Shown: positions 47,301-54,507, counted from the first letter of the stretch. The stretch: 54,507 nucleotides of DNA from Planctomycetia bacterium (GCA_005808665.1 SYLG01000062.1:1-54507); one strand, 5' to 3'. Numbers and translations: made by a program. Notes: a model not told the origin generated them from the sequence alone.

Positions 47301-48792
47301 GCGATGCGGCATAGGAATAAGCAAGCGTGTTGGAGACGATTTTTGAATCGATAACCGGGCCTACGATCAGGGGGAGGTCATAGCCCAGGGTTTGGGTAAG
47401 GGTCGAATCTTTCCAAATGGGTTGGGTCAGAGATTGCTGGAGGGTGGTCTGCTCAAAATATTGGGTATCGTTATCGGTAAGGAAAATCTCCTCGGAGAGG
47501 TTGAGAGTATCGGTGGTCGTGGTATCGTGGCGGATGTCGTTATAAGTCAGGGTTCCAATGGGGGAAGTGGGGGTGGCCAGGGTGAAATTCCCCAAGGTGG
47601 AGCCCGAGTAGGTTCCAGAGGTTTGGGAATCGGCCAGCCAAGTGATGGTTGCATATCCGGAAAAAGGCTGAACCGGTGTATTGAGGAGAGGATCGGCTGG
47701 TTGGGGAGGGATTGCCGCAGTTACTGTGTTTTGATCAAAATACCGGAAGGAATCGGCCCCCGCATAGGAGGAGGCGATGGATACGGTGGACCCGGTGGCA
47801 GTGGTTGTTTCGATGAATGTTTCCTGGGAGGTTCCGGCATCCCGGGATTGAAGATAGAGATGGGTGTTGGCGACTGGCTCAAGGACCGCCGGAAGAGTGT
47901 TGTCTTGGCTGAGGAGGATGGTGGGAATATTGGCGGTTTGATCGGAAAGGGTGAATTGGGACTGCCATGCTGTGGAGGCAGAATCGGTACCAACCTTTGA
48001 ACCATCGGCGAGAATTTGGGTTGCCGAGCTATAGGAAAGGGAGGATTGATCGATGGACGAAAGCCCAAATGAAGTGTTATCGAAATAGGTCCAGGAACCG
48101 TTCGTTAGAAAGGCAGCGGAATCGGACCAGGAGAGTTGATTCCAGGTGGTTTGGGCATCCAAAAGGCCCGAGGCGGAGTAACCTGGTGCGCCATCGCTTC
48201 CATCGAGTCCGAAATAGTGGAGGCCTTTGGTATCTTCGGGAACAGTTTGGGAAAACGGAATCACGGAAGAAACGATTTGGCTTATTAACGATCCGTTTTG
48301 GTGGACGGATTGGGAAACGGTCAGGGTGCCGGATTCGGTGACCGAGGTGGAGCCGAATTGGACGGCGGATCCAATTTGGACATCCAGGAATACCTGGTCG
48401 CTTGGGCTTTGCGCGTTTAGCGTGTAGTGCCGTTGGTAATTCCCTGAAAGGACGGAGGTGGACAGGGTGGGGGTCAACGTTTCGGCGGGAAGAGTGGTCG
48501 GAAAATGGAACTGGGAAAAATCGGAAGGAACGGCACCCAAGCCAGAGGAGGGAGGAGTAGGAGCCACCAGGGGAACGAGGACCGAGTTGGAAGAAAGTGT
48601 CGCAACCGATGCCGATGGGTGCACCCAGTTATCCCCGTTCCATTGAGGAAGAAGTTGCGAGAATCCTTGGCCATCCGGGACAAGCCGGTTTTCCAAGGAT
48701 TCCAAGGCAAGAGGTGAACGGTTTAGGATTGGGGAAATCGGACAATAAAACCGACGCAACCAACGGAGGAAGAAAACCACTCGGGAGGTCAT
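44326..48792 (-). CDS. Giant secreted polymorphic toxin with EndoU-like tip
   Basis: The 1488-residue protein starts with a basic, hydrophobic N-terminus and the motif LESLENRLVP (residues 30-39), typical of planctomycete surface proteins. Residues about 40-1120 are a Ser/Thr/Gly/Gln-rich beta-type stalk with degenerate repeats. About residues 1120-1390 form a linker with a CIYCHGRDGNG motif. The C-terminal ~100 residues resemble bacterial EndoU nucleases: RHILDGDVTGGGHFFPGK with two candidate catalytic histidines, RAGWSRENVMHEISDIA, and GIKIKVVIEPYGEGIITAHP. It is followed by the MafI-like gene at 8 nt. The tip is more AT-rich than the stalk, consistent with exchange. Likely role: contact-dependent or secreted RNase in competition between bacteria. 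Confidence 0.8.
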   Translation of the reverse strand: MTSRVVFFLRWLRRFYCPISPILNRSPLALESLENRLVPDGQGFSQLLPQWNGDNWVHPSASVATLSSNSVLVPLVAPTPPSSGLGAVPSDFSQFHFPTTLPAETLTPTLSTSVLSGNYQRHYTLNAQSPSDQVFLDVQIGSAVQFGSTSVTESGTLTVSQSVHQNGSLISQIVSSVIPFSQTVPEDTKGLHYFGLDGSDGAPGYSASGLLDAQTTWNQLSWSDSAAFLTNGSWTYFDNTSFGLSSIDQSSLSYSSATQILADGSKVGTDSASTAWQSQFTLSDQTANIPTILLSQDNTLPAVLEPVANTHLYLQSRDAGTSQETFIETTTATGSTVSIASSYAGADSFRYFDQNTVTAAIPPQPADPLLNTPVQPFSGYATITWLADSQTSGTYSGSTLGNFTLATPTSPIGTLTYNDIRHDTTTTDTLNLSEEIFLTDNDTQYFEQTTLQQSLTQPIWKDSTLTQTLGYDLPLIVGPVIDSKIVSNTLAYSYAASQGAIQSSINDQYHLRSITAATEASTTTTGTPASYLTLSGYSNASGSDRAQGTVSGIYDLINKTQTVNDNLAYQSHLVSTDFGTLGYNENGTIPVALRNSNFSQSQTDSSGTSSQQGGLDATGKQISGISQSHDQSATTIPHFWSWSQLSGVNQPTLTEYQVGGGQEVFTSNSNLAFDAEGKATGTFDLSLVSGVASSITSALIGTIYLDSVTGTVSEGFDPALGATPTNPPCDSITFNDQSQALIQAGTVFQTQLDWASDVPTGTVLLGQSAQITSNSLDNRAFVSNHGKDYAQYDANDGGQIRIIDQIMSTIAGDLVTTTASTGTSIHYAGQSQWIADGKLDAAGTGQTGDYHLEERTRYRVEDTESIQSLWSNAAWTETGHNFTVDHEGHDTWVYNQTVNLPKYSEPIVTDNGDGTSTSRVIQLGQDQSTVTSAGGYDYHLTQAGSPTDFVFSLGHISQSQSGKNDTGSWRAADGSSGATYDNLEGETKNSRANLSGRVQNGSVNYDGIDVYQTKNTSTNNTGSGFALGSTTSSHTVGSTQTTETRGGNSGSWYGSKLESGNSTTNYTTVSGTMGQPFSGLTQTGFNMTTLYGTAAQTGITGMYGSYGQTGTGGSYNPLQTGGTVSPGPVVLPPIARLPNYPTAGGFPPNQSGVEPGFLTPISFFHEDPELESDQASPINNTQQNKIKESNLYFYKIGNQKYYPCIYCHGRDGNGRLPLLSLNQSFVNGIHYNTGGGDAARNFFAGGTSSIATAPFELTNFAIIVLRLPFSSRDDFDTSSYFNTELWRENIQNYIAPDRDINSWTTASGQIGGELVLSVLPAEKIAKIYALKSLNSKAFSGFLSRSSAVSKAGKISSNGVDPFIQALSDWGKSPLNPDNIPKMVNLASPQRTRHILDGDVTGGGHFFPGKTGKTVFRAGWSRENVMHEISDIATNPSLEWIQQTGKPGSLYTKSGDPVRFYVIGERRGIKIKVVIEPYGEGIITAHPIQ
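45440..46660 (-). repeat. Stalk repeat shared with the orphan cassette (full-length copy)
   Basis: This is the counterpart of the repeat at about 42400-43625. It encodes roughly residues 715-1115 of the large toxin. Divergence begins at the GSYNPLQTGG segment, immediately before the variable tip. Confidence 0.8.
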
Positions 48793-48914
48793 GGTTAGAT
48801 TCCAATGGTGCTTATTTGGAATGCTAAGGTCAGGCTAAAGGGAAGGAAAGGTGCAGGCAAGCTCCTTTGGCAAAAAAGAGGGTATTTCCTTGAATTCCAA
48901 AGGGCTGGAGGTAC

Positions 48915-49641
48915 TTAACCCAAGTTACGCAGTTGGAGTGAATTTCAACGTTTTTTTGGCCACTTCTGGAACCCGGCTTGTGGTTTTTCCCGGAAATTGG
49001 GAGTATGGCGAGTCCAAAACGGTCCGTAGTCCCGACCAAGGTAATTGATATTTCCCGCTCCTTGTGCGATTGTAACAATGGGGTTTGCAATTGTTCCGAG
49101 ATCCTCTGAACGGATTTAAACCCTTTGGCTTGGTTTGAGGGGTTGAATTTCGGTGGGGAACAAGAAGCCCCTGTTTCCATCTCCCGCCAACATTGGGTTC
49201 GTGGTCCAATGCCCAATGAATCGGGCTTTCAGCCCTCAAATATTGGGGGGATCCGAAACCTGGGCCGTTGGCCCAGGCTGGTATGGATCGGGCCTTTGGC
49301 CCGCAGAACCAAAACGGCAAATGTAGGATTTGACCGGATCGTATTTGTCAGGCCACAGACACGGATTGGCATGCCACCATCTGTTCTCACTGGCGGATGT
49401 TTTCAACGCCAACGGCGTGGCACCCTACCTGGCTGGGGCAACGCCCCAGGTACCCATTCCCAAATGCACAAAGGGCTGAAAGCCCGAGCTATCCCATTCC
49501 TCAGCCTCTCGCCAATCAGGAGCAAACGCCTTGAATCAGAACCTGTAAAGAAGATTTGTAGTCCCGTCGTTTTCAGGCGGATTTGAAGATTCCCCGGGGA
49601 AAACCGGGTTTTCATGGTCCGAACCGCGTAACTTGGGTTAA
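48915..49641. mobile_element. TIR element copy 3 (TTAA duplications)
   Basis: The element spans 48919-49637 (719 bp), starting CCCAAGTTACGCAG and ending in a slightly changed right end (CGCGTAACTTGGG), with TTAA at 48915-48918 and 49638-49641. The left ~190 bp and right ~90 bp match copy 1 in the same orientation. The middle holds a different nested insert, the hairpin-rich repeat at about 49160-49500. There is no transposase gene. It lies between the toxin gene's upstream region and the 3' end of the next gene. Confidence 0.8.
49160..49500. repeat. Nested hairpin-rich repeat inside copy 3
   Basis: The segment has a series of short inverted repeats: GGGCTTTCAGCCC, CCTGGGCCGTTGGCCCAGG, CGGGCCTTTGGCCCG, CGCCAACGGCG, CTGGGGCAACGCCCCAG and GGGCTGAAAGCCC. 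Tandem hairpins with GNNNNC-type loops suggest a dispersed repeat folding as DNA or RNA. It differs from the repeat nested in copies 1 and 2. Confidence 0.6.
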
Positions 49642-50588
49642 CCCCTTTGGCAAATGTGCCCGCAAAGGTTGCATTTCTGTTGGGTGTCGGAAGGCTTCCA
49701 AAGGCCAAGAACCCCTCCGCAAGAGCGGCACATAAATGGATCCCCAAATTCCCTTTTTGGATCCCGAACCGTTCGGACGGTCACTCGCTCCATGTGAGGT
49801 TCTTGCCAAATCTCACATGGTTTGCCATCGGGTCCGACAAATGGGAAAATTTGCCCAAGATTCAATCGGGCATTAGCGTCGATTACATCGCCTGGAGGCA
49901 ATCCCAGTTCTTCCAGTTGATCCCTAATCGAAAACTTTTCCTCCCTGGATTGAAGGTGAATCGTTCCGTCGGGCCTTCTTTTCATCCGCATGTAAACTTT
50001 TTCCTTTTCCGTCATGATGGCTGCATAGCCACCAAACTTATCCCATTGGTTTGCGACAGACTGGGCCAGGATGGGTAATTCGTGTTCAAAAACCACACCG
50101 GAAAAAGTACTTTCCAAAGTCTCCATGATCACTCTCAGTTTGGCCATGTTACTGGCGGCTGGATCCCTCTTTATGGGTTGACCCTCCACCCCGCAATGCT
50201 TCTCCCCCGGATTGACCCACCAACGGATCCCTTGCCCGTCAAGGTTGGTTCCCTCCGCACTTTGCCCCCGATTGAATTGTTCGATCATTTCAGGTATATC
50301 TTCCGGTGCCATGTGCCAATCCCTTTGCAATATCTCCGGCCAATTGGATTTTTCTGAAACCATCTTGAAGGCGAAAGCACCCAGGGGGGTTCGGGTCAGG
50401 GGGAGAAAACAGAGGACATTTTTGATAATGAGGGCGGCATGGCCATCATAGGTCATCCACTGCCTTACCAGGGAGGTAACCAACCCTTCGGTATGGACTT
50501 CCTGAAATTCCGGGTCTTTTTCAAAACTTCGAACCAGGGTCTCGGCCAAGTTTCGGAGTTCCTGGGCTTTCCGGGGATTGGCGGGCAT
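49638..50588 (-). CDS. Unknown protein with C-terminal zinc ribbon
   Basis: The protein of about 316 residues starts MPANPRKAQELRNLAETLVRSF in the chosen form; in-frame ATGs at 50672 and 50699 would add up to 37 residues of poor composition. I recognise no enzyme family. The C-terminus has two CxxC pairs (FMCRSCGG and KCNLCGH), a zinc-ribbon pattern. The stop TAA at 49640-49638 falls inside the TTAA target duplication of the TIR element, so the insertion touched or defines the 3' end. The last residues (HICQRG) follow the second CxxC pair closely, so little can be missing. There is no obvious operon partner. Confidence 0.65.
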   Translation of the reverse strand: MPANPRKAQELRNLAETLVRSFEKDPEFQEVHTEGLVTSLVRQWMTYDGHAALIIKNVLCFLPLTRTPLGAFAFKMVSEKSNWPEILQRDWHMAPEDIPEMIEQFNRGQSAEGTNLDGQGIRWWVNPGEKHCGVEGQPIKRDPAASNMAKLRVIMETLESTFSGVVFEHELPILAQSVANQWDKFGGYAAIMTEKEKVYMRMKRRPDGTIHLQSREEKFSIRDQLEELGLPPGDVIDANARLNLGQIFPFVGPDGKPCEIWQEPHMERVTVRTVRDPKREFGDPFMCRSCGGVLGLWKPSDTQQKCNLCGHICQRG

Positions 50589-51415
50589 TTTGAAAGGTAC
50601 TCTGAAAGAAGACAGCTTGGGACATTCCACACCATTCTCTTTGGATTTAGAGGGAATTCCAACATTCGCCATTCCCGTCTTTAAAATGGACCAGACCATT
50701 TAGGCAAAAAGGATACATCCCGCAGAATCCTCCATTTGGGAATGGGGTTGGGAAAAACCGAAAATAACTCGTTTTTCAATGGTTTCAGGAAATGATTTGA
50801 GGCCAGAGAACCTTTGGTTTTTTTGGGTGTTTGTTCCGTTTGGGAAAATTCGGTGGAAGGTACTTATTCCTTGGAAACAGGTTTTTGTTGGGGTGTAAAG
50901 AACAGTGAACTGTCCGGGTGAATTACCCAATGGTTTTTCATTACCACCAAACCGAAACGAGTAAGGGGTTCAACGAACGGCATTTCTCGGGATGGACAAA
51001 AAAACCAATCGGCATAAAGGTTTTGCATTCCATCAGGGCAAACATCGAACCCTTCCGGAAAAAGTATTTGCATCTCGATATTTTCGGATATAGTCGTGAC
51101 CTATTGAGCATGCTAGCTACAATATGGTATATCCTTTACCCTTGTGAAATCCTAGAACTGGTATGCCTCTCCAAGGTTTGGGAGGGCGGGTATAGGAAGA
51201 TTTTATCCGGGATGATCTCCCAACCATAATGCTTGCGGGGGAAGCTTGGGGACGAGAATGAGTTTGGCCCCGGTCGAGGATAAGGAGGCTATTTGGCCCG
51301 GTTTATGCCCCCTGGCAACGAATCCGGTTGGGAATGACGGAATTGTCAGATGGGGTCTCTTTGGTAGGGTGTCTGGAACCTATTGGAATGGCATGACCGT
51401 TTATTGTGATTGCAA
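50589..51415. other. Gene-poor 0.8-kb stretch
   Basis: Several short frames exist on both strands (for example 50864-51073 on the minus strand, 69 codons), but none has a recognisable domain or a good ribosome-binding site. There is no element end, tRNA or strong hairpin. The promoter of the downstream exported-protein gene should lie near its right edge; a weak TTGTCA/TAGGGT pair occurs about 70 nt before the start. Confidence 0.4.
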
Positions 51416-52342
51416 ATGAGTACCCGGCCCTTTCTTATCATGAGTGTTTTGTTCGTTGGCTTGTCCCGGTTGGAGGCAGGGGATCCTTCGGTTCCGGATC
51501 GCATCAAGGGTTTCATGATTCAGGCGGAAACGGAACAAGCCCGTTGGATAAACGGCCGGGAGTATGTTTTTGAGTCGGCCGCAGAGTTTATGGACGGGAC
51601 GAAAAAAAGATATACATACAATGTCAAAAAATATGATGATTTGAATTGGACAATTACCAACAATAATATGATATTTGGATCCAATGACAGATATCTATTT
51701 GCGGTTGAAAAAAACAAGGACAATACATGGAGAAAATTGTCGGTATTAAGTACTAATGGAGAGGATGGCGGGGAAATTTTGGGAAGGAGGGAATTTGATG
51801 CGTTATTTCCCCTTACTGCATTGGAAGGAATCTCCATCGGCTTGATAGGCAAGGAAACAGATTACAAAAACGAAAAATTTATCAAAGGCGATATTAACGA
51901 ATTGGCATTTGAATCAAAACAAAAAGCCAGGAGAAGTGATGCGTTAATGCCTGCGATTTCAAAAATTGTTTTCCGGGAAACTCCCACCAAAAACTTTAGC
52001 TATATTGAACGATTGTACAAAGGAGACCTTGGTGACAACCTCCTCACCTCCACCAGAAATTACACATTGTCAGGTAGTGGGGAAATGGAAATAATCCATG
52101 TGGATACTGTCATGCGGCGGGTCCAAAGCGCGGAAGTCCTGCAAAGGGAAACCCACACATACACAAAGTTCCAAAAAACCAAAAGAGGAGAGGATAACTT
52201 CCTGACCTTTTATGGGTTGCCTGAGCCTTCCGACCATTTTTATCCAGGAAAACCCTGGTGGTCTTCATTCTGGTTTCTGGGAGGATCCGCTTCCCTGGTG
52301 TTGGGAGGAATGGGATTTTGGTTTTTCCGGTCCCGGAGGTAA
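51416..52342 (+). CDS. Exported protein with C-terminal membrane anchor (paralogue)
   Basis: The 308-residue protein has a signal peptide (STRPFLIMSVLFVGLSRLEAG), a polar body of about 240 residues and a C-terminal block YGLPEPSDHFYPG, hydrophobic helix (FWFLGGSASLVLGGMGFWFF) and basic end (RSRR). It is a diverged paralogue of the protein at 16.4 kb; shared features include NDRYLFAVEK versus NDKYCFEIAK and the EPS...PG motif before the anchor. The ATG at 51416 is used; a TTG at 51410 is possible. A DUF1559 gene follows by 10 nt. The central part is AT-rich. Function unknown. Confidence 0.78.
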   Translation: MSTRPFLIMSVLFVGLSRLEAGDPSVPDRIKGFMIQAETEQARWINGREYVFESAAEFMDGTKKRYTYNVKKYDDLNWTITNNNMIFGSNDRYLFAVEKNKDNTWRKLSVLSTNGEDGGEILGRREFDALFPLTALEGISIGLIGKETDYKNEKFIKGDINELAFESKQKARRSDALMPAISKIVFRETPTKNFSYIERLYKGDLGDNLLTSTRNYTLSGSGEMEIIHVDTVMRRVQSAEVLQRETHTYTKFQKTKRGEDNFLTFYGLPEPSDHFYPGKPWWSSFWFLGGSASLVLGGMGFWFFRSRR

Positions 52343-52352
52343 CGGGGTTATC

Positions 52353-53258
52353 ATGCAAAAACAGGGCAGCACAAGTATCCGGTTTGCCTTTACCCTGATC
52401 GAATTGTTATTGGTTTTGGGAATGCTTGGGGTTTTGAGCGGCCTTACTTTGGGTGCGGTACAAAAGGCAAGACAAGCGGTGTTACGGGTGACCTGCCAAA
52501 ACCGGCTCAAGCAGGTGGGGCTGGGGATGCACGCTTACCATACTTCCCACCAAAGGTTTCCCGCCGGGTTCCTGGGCGAATCGGGTCGATTGGGAATACC
52601 CTATACCAGTTGGCGGGCGAACCTCCTTCCGTTTGTAGGCGAACAGACCCTTCACAATCAAATCCTTGCCAAGCCGATGGAAGTGCCCCGGGGCATGGCC
52701 GATTATTTTGCCCTGACAACCATCATCGTTCCCTATTTGTGCCCTGCGGATCCCAAGTCAGGCGTTGTAGGTCCCAATCGTGTGCACGGAATTGAGACGG
52801 CCTTTGCCAATCATATGGGGGTTTCAGGCACCAACCAAAAAACAGAGGACGGCCTTTTGTTTTTGGATTCACAGGTTCGAAGTTCCGATATTGGGGATGG
52901 CTCGTCCCAAACTTTGATGGTGGGGGAAAGGCCACCCAGTGTGGATGGTGGCTTTGGCAATTGGTTCACCACCATGGCGTTTTTTTCTGGTGCCCATGAT
53001 GCGGTGAGCGGAGTGATGGAATTCAATCCTGGGACCGGAATAGGATTAGGCAGTATTTGTCCAAAGAATGTACCCTATCCCTACCAGGAACCCAAATCTC
53101 CTCTAGAGCCTTGTAATTATCTTTTCTATTGGAGCTATCACCCCTCCGGGGCGAATTGGCTTTTTGCGGATGGATCGGTTAGGTTCATCCCTTATTCGGC
53201 TTCCCCCATGATGGCAGGATTAAGTACCCGAAATGGGGGGGAACTCCCGAACGAATAG
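52353..53258 (+). CDS. DUF1559 prepilin-like protein 3
   Basis: The 301-residue protein starts MQKQGSTSIRFAFTLIELLLV, a prepilin-like signal in which alanine rather than glycine precedes the FTLIELL core. The family segments NRLKQVGLGMHAYH and SDIGDGSSQTLMVGERPP are present, with the C-terminal DG box WLFADGSVRFIPYSA. GGAGG lies 13 nt upstream of the ATG and overlaps the end of the previous gene. It is the closest relative in the window of the DUF1559 protein at 15.5 kb. Confidence 0.92.
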   Translation: MQKQGSTSIRFAFTLIELLLVLGMLGVLSGLTLGAVQKARQAVLRVTCQNRLKQVGLGMHAYHTSHQRFPAGFLGESGRLGIPYTSWRANLLPFVGEQTLHNQILAKPMEVPRGMADYFALTTIIVPYLCPADPKSGVVGPNRVHGIETAFANHMGVSGTNQKTEDGLLFLDSQVRSSDIGDGSSQTLMVGERPPSVDGGFGNWFTTMAFFSGAHDAVSGVMEFNPGTGIGLGSICPKNVPYPYQEPKSPLEPCNYLFYWSYHPSGANWLFADGSVRFIPYSASPMMAGLSTRNGGELPNE

Positions 53259-53689
53259 TTTCGGGCCCTTGCGCAGGTTTCTGATTATCGTGTTGATCCA
53301 GAATGGGTTGGCAAATCCCACCCGTGGTTAGGGTCCGGAAATAGCTTGGTAAGCAAATGTAATCGGTGGCGGTTTTTTGAGAATTGTGTTGATACAAGAT
53401 GACACCCCAAGTGAAGCTGCAGTCAGGCAATAGCACCCTATACGATTTTTTTTGCTTTTGGGCTTGCATCGTCATCCAGGGTTTGGCTATGGGCATTTTC
53501 AGGCGTCAGGGACGGCGCACCCGGGGTTATCCTTCCTCGGGCCATCTAGGGAAGGTTCATTATCTTTTGGGTACTTCGGTTTCGCGGGAAACTCGGAGCC
53601 ATCTCGTGGGGGGATGGATGATAAGAGGCAGGAATCGCAACTAGGGTCAGTTGTCTCCTGTTTGTTGTTGGCCTGAAAGATTTCCTTCG

Positions 53690-53718
53690 ACCGGGGGTAC
53701 ACCACCCCCGGTTTTTTT
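53690..53718 (+). terminator. Rho-independent terminator
   Basis: CCGGGGGT (53691-53698) and ACCCCCGG (53704-53711) form an 8-bp GC-rich stem with a 5-nt loop, followed by seven T residues. It lies 430 nt after the DUF1559 stop, so a short untranslated or non-coding transcript may end here. Confidence 0.8.
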
Positions 53719-53763
53719 ATGCCTTGAAAAAGAATCCCCCGGTTGGAAACCCCAATAACGATC

Positions 53764-53791
53764 TTGACATCTGGGCAAGATGGGCAATAAT
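53764..53791 (+). promoter_or_regulatory. Sigma70-type promoter of the multicopper oxidase
   Basis: A perfect TTGACA (53764-53769) is followed after 16 nt by AATAAT (53786-53791, five of six consensus bases). It lies about 70 nt before the ATG at 53860 and just after the terminator. Confidence 0.55.
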
Positions 53792-53859
53792 AACAAAATG
53801 CGATAATTCCAACGGATTCCTTGGGAATTGTCCGGTTATCCCCCGATTGGATCCTTGTC

Positions 53860-54507
53860 ATGAAACGCACTTGGAAACCCCTGCTTGAGTCCCTGGAAAC
53901 CCGGACAACCCCTACCGTCCTTACCGAGCCGGTGATGATTTCCAGCGTGGACGGAGTCCTTGACATCGTTCTTCGGGCCCATGAATCGAGCCAATTCATT
54001 GAGGTTTTGCAAACCGGTCGACCCGACCTGCCTGGGTTGCCAACCTTGGTCGATGGGTTCATGACCTATTCCTGGACCATTCGGATGGGTTCCGCAAACA
54101 ACGGTGCCACTACTGGGGACACCTATCCCTCACCCACGCTCAAGGTCCAACGGGGGGATACGATCCGCATCCTTCTGGAAAACGACTTGCAGGGAATGAC
54201 CCTAAACGGAAGCACGACCACCGAAAGCGACACCAACCTCCATTTTCACGGGTTGACCGTTTCTCCCCAGGGCAACTCGGACAATGTGCTTTTGAGCCTG
54301 CCCCCGGGAATGTCCAACCAATACGAAGTGCGCATACCCATGGATCACAACGAGGGTGTATTTTGGTATCACCCCCACCGGCACGAATTTGTGGCCGAGC
54401 AGGTTTATCGGGGATTGGCCGGGATGTTGGTGATTGGTGCGGCAAACGGCAATGTATATACGGTTGACACGGCATCGCCCGTGCAGGTCGGGGACCTTCC
54501 GGTTCAT
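53860..54507 (+). CDS. Multicopper oxidase, N-terminal part (cut by window end)
   Basis: The open frame of 216 codons runs off the window. The N-terminus MKRTWKPLLESLETRTTPTV carries the planctomycete LESLE-x-R motif instead of a Tat signal. A cupredoxin domain follows with copper-site motifs NLHFHGLTVSP and GVFWYHPHRHEFVAEQVYRG (His-x-His pairs typical of type 2/3 copper ligands), then LAGMLVIG. Full-length enzymes have 450-600 residues and a second copper motif set near the C-terminus, not visible here. Likely an exported laccase, bilirubin-oxidase or CotA/CueO-like enzyme. It has its own promoter and follows a strong terminator. Confidence 0.85.
   Translation, partial: MKRTWKPLLESLETRTTPTVLTEPVMISSVDGVLDIVLRAHESSQFIEVLQTGRPDLPGLPTLVDGFMTYSWTIRMGSANNGATTGDTYPSPTLKVQRGDTIRILLENDLQGMTLNGSTTTESDTNLHFHGLTVSPQGNSDNVLLSLPPGMSNQYEVRIPMDHNEGVFWYHPHRHEFVAEQVYRGLAGMLVIGAANGNVYTVDTASPVQVGDLPVH

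Larger units (their letters stand above)
53259..53859. other. Spacer with terminator and promoter
   Basis: This 601-nt gap between the DUF1559 gene and the multicopper oxidase contains no supported gene. A strong hairpin terminator (53690-53718) and a promoter (53764-53791), annotated separately, lie in its right third. The left 430 nt show no repeat shared with the rest of the window. Confidence 0.5.

Noticed and set aside
47392-48000. Gly-rich open frame on the plus strand within the toxin gene
   Set aside because: It is the antisense shadow of the Ser/Thr/Pro-rich stalk; there is no independent evidence.
49160-49500. CRISPR-like array of short repeats
   Set aside because: The inverted repeats differ from one another and are not separated by equal spacers, so there is no direct-repeat array.
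50864-51073. 69-codon minus-strand frame as a small gene
   Set aside because: It has no ribosome-binding site, domain or neighbour support, and overlaps another similar short frame.

Overview
The window reads as chromosome of a planctomycete, most likely Gemmataceae/Gemmatales. The pointers are three DUF1559 prepilin-like proteins (N-terminal [10 protein letters not shown]-terminal DG box), surface proteins opening with an LESLE-x-R-xx-P motif, a MauE-DUF1573 fusion, TusA-like proteins with CG in place of CP, and a CotH-like secreted protein. Base composition is moderate, with AT-rich stretches at about 16.5-17.3 kb, 41.8-42.4 kb, 44.5-45.3 kb and 51.6-52.1 kb.

Layout. 0.2-4.6 kb (+): TPR protein, YebC/PmpR regulator, metallo-beta-lactamase-fold hydrolase, exported rhodanese. 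4.6-14.1 kb (-): zinc-ribbon membrane protein, a run of membrane proteins including one of 1175 aa, an ABM-like protein, a DUF1559 protein, and a TusA-like/MetE-like fusion. 14.4-14.9 kb: copy 1 of a transposon-like element with terminal inverted repeats. 15.5-18.6 kb (-): four-gene operon (MauE-DUF1573, 8-Cys exported peptide, membrane-anchored exported protein, DUF1559). 18.9-20.5 kb: a decayed IS1380 transposase interrupted by copy 2 of the element. 20.7-21.7 kb (-): DsrE and TusA-like sulfur-carrier genes. 21.7-37.9 kb (-): an S10-spc-alpha ribosomal protein cluster with secY, adk, map and rpoA. It lacks rplC (L3), rpmD (L30) and infA, and ends in a strong terminator. rpsJ has its own promoter and is followed by its own terminator. 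38.4-39.9 kb (+): CotH-like protein. 41.0-48.8 kb (-): a polymorphic toxin locus. 48.9-49.6 kb: copy 3 of the element. 49.6-50.6 kb (-): unknown protein whose stop codon lies in the element's target duplication. 51.4-53.3 kb (+): a second exported-protein/DUF1559 module. 53.9 kb to the end (+): the start of a multicopper oxidase.

The most interesting system is the toxin locus. A 1488-residue secreted protein starts with the planctomycete LESLENRLVP motif, continues as a long Ser/Thr/Gly-rich stalk, and ends in a domain resembling bacterial EndoU nucleases. A MafI-like immunity gene follows 8 nt later. Next comes an orphan cassette with no N-terminus that repeats the last part of the stalk (about 1.2 kb) but carries a different tip: a pretoxin-like hydrophobic segment and an unrelated toxin domain. 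One in-frame TGA, followed by 64 further open codons, cuts off that second toxin domain. Its adjacent immunity-like gene is still open. This is the architecture of toxin-tip exchange by recombination, known from CdiA, Rhs and MafB loci, here on a planctomycete-type carrier.

The second notable system is the ~0.5-0.7 kb element family (CCCAAGTTACGCAG ends, 4-bp YTAR target duplications). Its three copies sit in or against genes and carry nested hairpin-rich repeats.
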